This document shows, piece by piece, positions 55,731-64,000 of a stretch of DNA of 64,000 nt. The stretch is from Carya illinoinensis. Lineage: Eukaryota; Streptophyta; Magnoliopsida; Fagales; Juglandaceae. Where the stretch lies: positions 2,604,501-2,668,500 of the forward strand of contig NC_056757.1 of NCBI RefSeq assembly GCF_018687715.1, written 5' to 3'. Within the stretch, counting starts at the first letter, position 1. Each line of letters starts with the position of its first letter. The translations under genes were made by a program, and so were the position numbers. The notes under the pieces were generated by a model. It was not told the origin of the DNA. It ran no database searches and saw only the letters and a list, made by a program, of their open reading frames with translations.

Positions 55731-58611
55731 CAGGAACCTCTTAGACTCAAGTTAGGAAAATGAGAGACAAAAAGGGGAGAATTGTTTCCTGAGCACGCAT
55801 GCATGATGAATAACGTGAATATCTTACGTGTCCATTTTCTATTGGAGGATGTGAAATACAAATTCATATCATGTCTGATTTGAAGCTTTTTCCATTTGAA
55901 AAATGTAACTTTTGGACACCATTTTCTAGTCTTTGCAATATTGACTTTTGCCTTATGCATAAGGGAGATTATAACACAACCTAGGGGTGGTCACCTGGGT
56001 TCCGAGCTGGGTATTCAGGTATAATTGGAATTGGGTTTCAAACTTGAGCCTGGTATTGACCCGTATTAACAAGCTAGGTTAACTTGGGTTATGACTTGGG
56101 CTGATACTCGAGTGAAATCGGATTTTTGAAACTTGAAAATCCAGGTATCGGATTTTACACATTTTTATTTTATTATTTTTATAAAAGCCTATATTTTGTT
56201 AATTTTTTTAAATGATGTTAAAAATCATACATTTTTTTATTAAACTCTTTTCAGGAAATAAATGATGCTGAAAAACATAACACTAATGCATTGAACATTG
56301 TTAATATTAATAAAAATATATAAAAAATAACTAAAATTAGGAACAACTAATTACCTTTTTAATTAAATGCATGTAAAGAATACAATATTAATTGTGTAAA
56401 ATGCATGCAACACACAAGGCAACATTACATTGTTTGGTATTTATACATTACAATATAAAACATAAAATTACAAAGTATGAGTTACAAAATTAGTAGCATG
56501 GATTTTTATCTATGATTTAATCTAACATCAAAGAACAACTTTAAGTGCGAGAAGAGATATGTGCAGCCAAATAGTTTATTGTGGATTCCTACAACTAAGA
56601 AGTCGAATCAAGTTTCTGCATTCTTCAATTATGCTATCATAAACTTGACACAAGAAATATGACAGGGTCAGTACATGCTTTAATCAAACTCCAATACACA
56701 ATAGTAAATACTGATTTCAGCTGAATATACAATACTATGGGCTTTCATTAAGTTTGGAACATAAAACTAACTAGCAAGCAACCTCTGCAAAAGAATCAAA
56801 AGCTCTTAAAACAAACAAGAACATATAGCTGGTGAGCAATGTTATATATAATTTTAGGATGTACAAGGTTTGCGTATTTTCTTTAAAAAAAAAGTGGGGT
56901 TCATTATTAAAAGAATCATTTTTCATTTAGATATCGGATTTACCTACTTTATTATAAAGAGAATGTGTGAGACTTGCACATCCTAAAATTACAAATATTA
57001 TCTCTCATATTTAATGCGTGATGACATGAGTGAAAAAATTGTACATGAGGATATACTTAATAGTGAAATAGTTGCATCTACAGTAGCATATCCAGTTCTG
57101 TTTCCTCATATAGAGTTGTTAATTGAGTCAAGAACCGGTAATCATGTGTCAAATTTGTGAATGAGTGAGAGGGCCAAGAGCATCAAAACTTTCGCCTTAA
57201 AGAGTAATACTATTCATTATCTAAATTCTCATTATCTCATGATGTTATATTAAATGATTATAAATTATTTATTATATTTCACTTGTAAATATATCATCTA
57301 ATGCCATATCATAACATAATAAAAAAATGATGAAAATTAGAATGATGAATAGATTTTTTTTAAAGATATTATAGGAAGTCAAAACCTTTGAATAAACTTA
57401 AAAGTAAATAATTCCAAATCAGAAAGTTGAGATTCCTTCTCTTGAAAATGCCCTCTATATGTCAAAAGGAAGTTAGATTAACGTTAATGGTGATAAGTTC
57501 CCCTGAAAAGGACTACATGTGGGGAATTCATAATTGTTGGAAGTAGAATTCTTACATATTATTGTAAAGTAATGCTATACTCTATATTCTTATCATATTT
57601 TCATCACACTATGTAATATGTGGCATGTTTAATATCATTGAATGATTAAATGGTTACAAATGTACCATATCTTATATAGTAGGATGAGAGTGAGATGATA
57701 ATATAGTGTATAAATTTTCTATTATAGTAACTCTAAACTATACCATCTCCGACACAGACCACCAATCGATGATGATAGTTGTCTCAAATGTTTCGATAAA
57801 TGAGTAATGTATAATCATAGATTATGCCAATGAACATTCTTTTTGAAAAAGAATAAAATATATTATTAAAAAATTAAATTTTTTTTACGTAGATATCATA
57901 TTTACTCACTTAAAAAAAATACAATACTTGCGCATGTAAATATTATTTCTAAAAAAATAATTCTGAAAATATGTGTTGAGCACTATTTCGATAGGTAGAG
58001 ATCTTTGTATTAATTTTCTGCTAAATCCTAATAGAGCTTAAAACTACACCTAAGATCCTATTTGGATACTAGAAATTAAAATTATAGTATTTTTCATAGG
58101 AATTAAAATTATAGTATTTTTCATTTAAAGGTTTATTATCCCAAGCTCGGCTTCTGAATAATGTTATACACCATATCACTATTTTATTTACATTCTACAA
58201 TATATGATGTGGCGTATTTATCATCACTTGATGATAAAAAAATATATAATAAATAATAATTTAATAATAATAAATATATTACATCTTATTTAATGTAATA
58301 TAATAAGATGATAGTATATCAAATAAAATTTTCCAATCGAAAATACCGATTTCAAGGATAGATCGTATCGATCCTTCAATTTTTTAAATCAATATATCTC
58401 GCTTCGGTTCGAAAATAAAAAATGGAACCAAACCCGATTGATTTCACTCAGAGACGCAGGAATGGTCGTAACACGGGGAAGGACACAGAGGTCATCATGC
58501 CAAGTGAGCCAAGATACACACAATGGTCAATATATTCGTTTGTTTTGGTGTTTTTGAGGTCAGAGATAGGAGCCAGATCTACCGATCTAGTTCGCCCTCA
58601 GAGCCGAGGAA
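55731..58611. other. AT-rich spacer upstream of the SEC12-like gene
   Basis: At about 55983-56180 the sequence ctaggggtggtcacctgggt... with repeated ggtatyggattt phrases resembles the left end of another hAT-like element; its right end was not found. The rest is AT-rich and without genes. The last 200 bases (from about 58412) become GC-richer and probably hold the promoter and 5' leader of the next gene. Confidence 0.4.
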
Positions 58612-61600
58612 ATGGGGAAGAGCAGGGTCCCCGACCCTCCTAACTTCCAGAAATACGGCGTGCCGTTCTATTCAGCCGCTTGGGTTCCGTACAAGAACAT
58701 CACACTCGAGCACGAACCACAAGGCCAGGAGAAAGATTCCAACCAATCCAGCGATGAAATTTCCGTAGGTGACGGATCGTCTGCGGCTCCTCCGGAATCC
58801 TCCGCCGCTCCGAACTACTTCGTTTTCGCCGGTGGCGGCGGAGAGGGTCGGAGTGGAATCCCGAACGCTGTCGTTCTCGCCCGATTCGATTCCACATCTA
58901 ATGCTCTCTCCGACCAGCCAGTAAGAATTTCCCATTCTGATTTGAATTTTGGCCACTGATTCTTTTTTTCCGAAAATAACTTGGTGAGTTGTTAATGGAA
59001 TAAATTTGGGACTTTTGGGGAATTTTGTGATCACTGTTGAATATTTTTATATATCAGTTTTGGATATCAAATTGTGTCTGATTCTTTGGATGCCTTGTGT
59101 AAATTCTCCATTTTCACTTAGTTTAGTTTTAAATTGAAGATTCCAGAGGATCAACGATTATAATTATTGCTTCTACAATTACTCAATGCAGTCATAGGTG
59201 CTACATTCTTTTTATATTAAGTATTTCTTTATCTTCCTGAAAAAAAAAAAAAAAAAACTGTGAATGTGCCTTTTCTTTGTAAGTGTAGATAATCATTTTT
59301 TTTTAATTAATGAATATCTTGCCCTTCATTCTAGGTGGCTAAGCTTGGAACTGGCTCTGATTTGCCTTATAGAATGGCGGTTCATCCTGGTGGAGATGGC
59401 CTCGTTTGTTCATTGCCTAAAAGTTGCAGGTGCACATGCTTTCCATCTTTTTCCACAAGTCTGACAATGATTATTTTAAGAGTATTACTCTAGAGGAACG
59501 AACACCCTGTATATTATGTATAGCAGGGCAATCCAGAGCCTGCCAACTTTATGTGAACACTTTAAAGATGCGTTTTACAGTTTTCCCATTGTGAATATTT
59601 AAGGCGGTGTGTTCAGTTAACTCTCTTGGCTCATGAGCATCGTGGTAGGTCTTCAATTAAGATTAATTATTGCAGATTGAATTCATGCGTCTAAGCTAAT
59701 TTAGTTCTCTTGGGCTTCTCCCAAGTAATAGTTATTTGAAGTTTCAATACCTATAAAAAATAATGATTTAAAATACCTACATACAAACAAGTTTCGTTAA
59801 AATATGATTGAGTGATTCCTTAATTTAGGAACTTCTACCTAGCAAGCAATAACCACTAGATACATATTTTATCAAGTGGATGGTTGACTACGTTTTTCGT
59901 TCTTCCAAGTCTTTGTGTTTCTTGTTTTCTTTTTAGGCTCAAGGTTTTATGTAGTCATCGAAGGTGTTCTCAGGGGTTTGGCCGAGTCATGATTTGAACT
60001 TCTTGATCAGTCTATGTTTTCTTTGTTAATCATTTCTAGATGGAGCTTCTTCTTCTTCTTCTTCTTTTTCATGTAGAATGTATTAATTATATTACACCTT
60101 TTGGCATATTGTGAGTGAAAAATTTCAGTAAAGGCTCTAGGATTCTGATTTTCTTTTGATAAGTAATAAGAGAATTTTATTCATACGAATGAAGTAGGCA
60201 TAGCTCGTGTATACAGGAAGTATACAAAAGAAACACCTAATTACATTCTAGCTAAAGAAAGAAAATAATGGACATTGTTTCCATCAAGTATAATGGCTGA
60301 AAACCACAGCATTAAAGTGTGCATAAAAAAATTCTGAAGTTCCTCCATTGTGCGTTCCCTATCTTCAAAGTATCTCTCATTCCTCTCCAACCATGTACAC
60401 CACATGATACACAACGGGATCATCTTACACATTGCCGCCACTTGAGTGCCTTGAAGCTCCTTCCAACAGGCCAATAAATCCACCACCCCTGAAGTCATTA
60501 CCCAAGCAATATCCATTCTTCTAAAAATCTCATTCCATAGCCCCCTTGTGATCTCACAATGTAAAAGTAAGTGATCTACAGATTCTCCCTGTTTTTTACA
60601 CATGTAGCACCAATCCATCACTATGATTCCCCTCTTCCTCACTAGGATTCTGATTTTCTTTTCAATATAATGCTTTTTCTTTGTAGAGACGGCATGCATA
60701 CATATCTTAATAGAAGTTATTTTTTTAAGAAGTCTATATCCATCATCCCCAAAATGATATTATATATAAAACGAGTGATGAATAGGCTTTGGTCTAACTG
60801 GCACTTCTTGCCATCCCTCTGGATCATTGGGGTCTAGCTTAGGGGTTCAATCCCCCCTACCAGGGTTATATGCCATTAGGAGCATATTTTTGTGTTTTTT
60901 TTTTAAAATTAATTTTAATTTATTATTTTGTTTCCTTCGGATTGAATTCATTGTTTATATTTATTTTTGGTTATGTGCCATTATTTAGAAATAAGTTGTG
61001 TTTTCATTGGGTATTATGTGGTTATTATGACACAAGACGAGGCCTTCGTTAGCTAATTGATGGAATAGCTAATTGATCATTTGAGTCAAACCTTAGTAAA
61101 ATGATAACATTGAAAACTTGAGGAGCTTTTTGCAAGATGTATAAGATCCATGCACTACTTTTGAAGTTAATCCTTAAAAAAAAAGAGAAAAATATCAAAA
61201 TGTCTAGTACATATCTAGAAGTAATTTTGAAGCAATAGTACATGTTCAAGGAATGCATTATATTTAGATTATAAATCAACGCTGAAGCTACCTTTAGTTC
61301 ATTAAGTACTTTTTATAAGAACATATCGTGTGATAAGGGGCACTAATATTTCATTATTCCACTAATTCCACCCCCCCCCCCCCCCCCACCCCCTTCCCTC
61401 CCTCCGTCTACTTCTCTCTGGATATCAAATGCCCTTAGCTGCTCATCCGCCTTTGTCCTACTCTCTCACTCTCCTGCTTTTCTTCTCTCTCTCAGATGAG
61501 GGGCCTCTCATGATTTTTAGTTTTTGAATGATTTGGATGTTGTTGGGGATAAAGAAAGATAAAAGGGGGAGAGGGCCTGCAAGATCGAGGTAGAAGTTTG

Positions 61601-63018
61601 GCAGTGCTACCCAACAAGCCTTGACTGATTGTGAGATAGGGAGAGTGGAAGATTCTCAGTTTGCACTGAAGGTGTTGTTGAGATGAGAACGAGAAACTAT
61701 GTATTAAAAAAAATGAGAAGAGAAACTAAGATTGTGAGGGAGATTAAGGGTAGACAAGTAAGCTACTTATGGCAAACAAGCAAGCTTTCCTCTTCAAGAT
61801 CCTAGAGTAACTCAATTAAGAACCACTGGGGAGGACCGCAAATAGGTGTGCTGTTGTTGAGTTGGATAATATAAAGGCAATGATAATTATTGTTGTGGTA
61901 TACGATTTAGAAGCTTCGTCAATTTCAATGTGAAGAAACACATTTTTCAGAGACGTGCATGTGCACAAAATTTGAGTCCCTAGTCCTTTATTAATGCACT
62001 GTGTGTAAGTTGCTGGATAAATTAACCCATTAGCATTATTCTTGCTATTTAATTGAATTTTTGGATCTCTAATTGTGCTTTTTCCAAGCAGATGGTTCGA
62101 ATGGGATGTTGAAAAGAGTGCTGAAGTTCATACATTGTGTCCAAAGCTTTCTGACAAAGTGCTTACCCAGTTGGAAGATGTTGGACAGCAATTGGCATTG
62201 GCGTTTAACAATGAGGGGTCTGCACTTGCTGCCGGTGGCGAGGTAGATATTATCTTTCAACTTTTTTTCAGATAACTTAGACTGACATCTGATATATCAT
62301 GTTGAGATAATTGTCTTGTAACATGAGTAAACAACACTTCAGATCATTATTTTGTAGTTTCCTGTTCTGCACTAGAGAGATGCTCATCATCTAATTATTT
62401 ACACCTTTTTGTTTGGGGGGCAAGTTAAAAAGGTTTTGTAAAATGTAAATAATTCTCTGTACCAATTTTTTTCCCTTTTTGTGACTCACTACGTAATGTC
62501 TCCTTGGCATCTCAACCGAGGAATGATTTAGACCCTAGACATATAGTGGGGCTCAGATTGTGAGATATAACATGATTGCTGATGTAAAGGTACGTGTGCC
62601 CCTTTGTAGAGTTAAATTGTGAAAATGTTTATTGTAGCAGCCTCATATAACCAAAATTTATTAAAGTGAAATTGAACATTTTGATGTTAACCTTTATTTC
62701 TTTCCTTCTCTTTTAACTGGTGTAGCTCATTTAAATGTGATGGGAATTCTCTTGATCCTTCTTTAAATTACATGGTTTACTTAATTGAAAAGGAAAAAAA
62801 AATTGCTTGGTGTAATATGCCATGTGATGATCTGAATTCTGTGCAGTACAGGATGGCAATTTGAGGGTCTTTAAATGGCCTAGCATGGAAATTGTTCTCC
62901 ACGAGGCTGGTGCTCATACTACTCTGAAGGATTTGGATTTCAGGTCTGATGGCATGCACTTGAAATTTCACTCTTAATTTTGCGAGATCAAAAGAAAGGA
63001 AAAAAAGTTTTGGTTTTT

Positions 63019-63063
<45 letters not shown>

Positions 63064-63973
63064 GGGGGTAGGAAGTTAAGCTGACACTCTGGCTTCATTG
63101 TCTTGCAGCTCTGATGGGAAATATCTTGTCTCATTGGGAAATAGTGGCCCTGCAAGGGTTTGGGATGTGACTTCCTCAACGGTCATAGCTTCTCTTCCAA
63201 AGGAAAATGTAAGCAATTCATTAAAATTTTCTTGAGGGAAAATCAATTCATGTTCAACATCAGTTGAACCCAAGTGATACTTGGCCAATTAAGTTGACTG
63301 CTGCTTCCAGTCTAGTAGATTAGTTGATATTAAAACATGAAGTCATGGTATTGCCAATTGTGTGTTTATTGAGCATCAGAAGCTAGATCATTCATATGAA
63401 ACTGCTTTCGAAGAGTGAGATACTCTTCTTGAACAACAAGCAGAAAGCAGATTATATTGTTATACTTTTTATAAAACCTACAAAACCAAAGTGTCCAGTG
63501 ACTCAACCTAAATTATTATTGAGACCACCTGAACATGACCTCAAGTATTGTCATACCGTACCAGAGAAATGAAAAAATTTACCATTCAGGGAATATTTTT
63601 TACTTTCCCTTTAATTTTAGTAGATTGATTTCCTACCATCTGGGTAGAATTAATTATTTCTATCCACATGCAGGACGAGGTTTTCAGCTCATGCAGATTT
63701 GCTGAGAGTAATGATAAGAATCAGGTTCTATATATTGCTGCAGTGACAGGTGACATTCAGACTAGATGCCACCCTCTCAGTTTCTGAGGGAAGTTTCTGC
63801 CTTTTACATTACAGTTTAATAAGCTGGCAATTGTGATTATTATTCTAAATAGGTAAAGGTGGGAGCATTGTGACATGGAATACATCCACATGGAAGCGGA
63901 TGGGATCAAAGCCTGTAGCTCGTGACACAATTTCTGCCTTCAATGTTTCACCAGATGGAAAGCTCCTTGCCTG
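58612..63973 (+). CDS. STL2P: SEC12-like WD-repeat protein (STL2P-like), 3' end beyond window
   Basis: Exons 58612-58920, 59335-59429, 62092-62242, 62852-62943, 63109-63208, 63674-63749 and 63853-63973 have GT-AG borders and matching phases. They give 314 codons of an expected 390 or so. Relatives of SEC12/PREB are ER-membrane guanine-nucleotide exchange proteins or escorts that start COPII vesicle formation, with a beta-propeller facing the cytosol. Seen here: NFQKYGVPFYSAAWVP at the N-terminus, a Ser/Ala-rich insert, AGGGGEGRSGIPNAVVLARF, GSDLPYRMAVHPGGDGLVC, DVGQQLALAFN, DGNLRVFKWPSM, ARVWDVTSSTVIASL and SIVTWNTSTWKRM. The membrane anchor should lie in the missing part. The start at 58612 gives the expected family N-terminus. 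The match to the Arabidopsis SEC12-like 2 protein is from memory. Confidence 0.85.
60137..60157. other. 21-bp target-site duplication of the intronic LINE, left copy
   Basis: ctaggattctgattttcttt (plus one t) is repeated exactly at 60642-60662. Confidence 0.92.
60158..60641 (-). mobile_element. 5'-truncated LINE fragment with zinc-binding domain
   Basis: On the minus strand an open frame of about 150 codons contains WCYMCKKQGESVDHLLLHC, the zinc-binding region found after the reverse transcriptase in plant LINEs, then LWNEIFRRM and CIMWCTWLERNERYFED. The 3' end is TTACTTATC next to AAAA of the duplication. Only the last half-kilobase of the LINE was inserted, as is typical of incomplete target-primed reverse transcription. 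It belongs to a different LINE family from the one at 39694. Confidence 0.88.
60780..60910 (+). mobile_element. SINE-like tRNA-derived sequence
   Basis: TGGTCTAACTGG (60790-60801) resembles the internal A box and GGTTCAATCCC (60844-60854) matches the B box of RNA polymerase III promoters, 43 bases apart as in plant SINEs. A T-rich tail follows at about 60887-60903. No cloverleaf can be folded from the intervening bases, so this is not a tRNA gene. The target duplication was not found. Confidence 0.5.
63021..63062. repeat. Run of 42 G bases in an intron
   Basis: An unbroken G tract after a T run, between exons 4 and 5 of the SEC12-like gene and about 50 bases before the acceptor. Length may be partly a sequencing or assembly effect. 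Confidence 0.9.
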
Positions 63974-64000
63974 GTAAGATTTACTTGATTGTGCCTTATT

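Larger units (their letters stand above)
59430..62091 (+). other. Second intron of the SEC12-like gene, with two retroposons
   Basis: A 2.66-kb intron from GTGCACAT to CCAAGCAG. It holds a truncated LINE (60158-60641), a SINE-like sequence near 60780-60910, a run of 17 C at about 61371-61387 and a (CTT)n stretch at about 60048-60066. It is much longer than the other introns of this gene, and the insertions explain part of that. Confidence 0.8.

Noticed and set aside
60788..60860. Possible tRNA gene with A and B boxes
   Set aside because: No acceptor stem or anticodon arm can be paired around the boxes; a tRNA-derived SINE fits better.
1..64000. CRISPR arrays, operons, bacterial features
   Set aside because: None present; split genes and retrotransposons show this is plant nuclear DNA.

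Overview
The window is nuclear DNA of a dicot plant: AT-rich spacers, small split genes with GT-AG introns, plant-type pectinesterase, SEC12-like, FAR1-related and telomere-protein coding sequence, and dense transposable elements. A woody Fagales-type genome (walnut, hickory or oak relatives) is a guess from repeat style only. Two host genes look intact. One is a pectinesterase with an N-terminal inhibitor domain (19547-23140, three exons, 599 codons). The other is a SEC12-like WD-repeat protein (from 58612, seven exons visible, running off the right edge).

Left part (1-25 kb): a first-exon-like piece of a POT1 telomere protein at the left edge; a decayed FAR1-related gene (1818-4493) with five stop codons and two frame breaks; about 15 kb of mostly empty AT-rich spacer holding a small TRIM-like element (10095-10438), MITE-like repeats and microsatellites; then the pectinesterase gene with a hairpin MITE just behind it.

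Middle part (25.4-46.5 kb) is a nest of transposons. A Ty1/copia element (25447-38554, TSD GTGAG) has been split inside its RNase H region by a second, longer SIRE/Maximus-like copia element on the minus strand (28462-37829, two 1338-bp LTRs, TSD GATCT). Next to it a hAT-like element (39124-46454, 8-bp TSD AAGATATT) holds a minus-strand L1-type LINE, whose reverse-transcriptase gene is split by another hAT-like element (41643-42387, TSD AATAGGAT), which itself holds a 27-bp inverted-repeat unit. The copia and the outer hAT appear to interrupt or flank one unrecognised coding-like sequence.

Right part (46.5-64 kb): a decayed, internally deleted Ty3/gypsy element (48091-52952, TSD ATGCA), a third hAT-like element (54973-55722, TSD TCAGCAGG), and the SEC12-like gene, whose second intron carries a 5'-truncated LINE with a 21-bp TSD and a SINE-like sequence.

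The most unusual signal is a pair of related coiled-coil reading frames (30277 and 31009) inside the SIRE-like element, antisense to its gag and pol, each with its own TATA-like box. They occupy the place where this lineage often carries an env-like gene. All boundaries were read by eye; no database search was possible.
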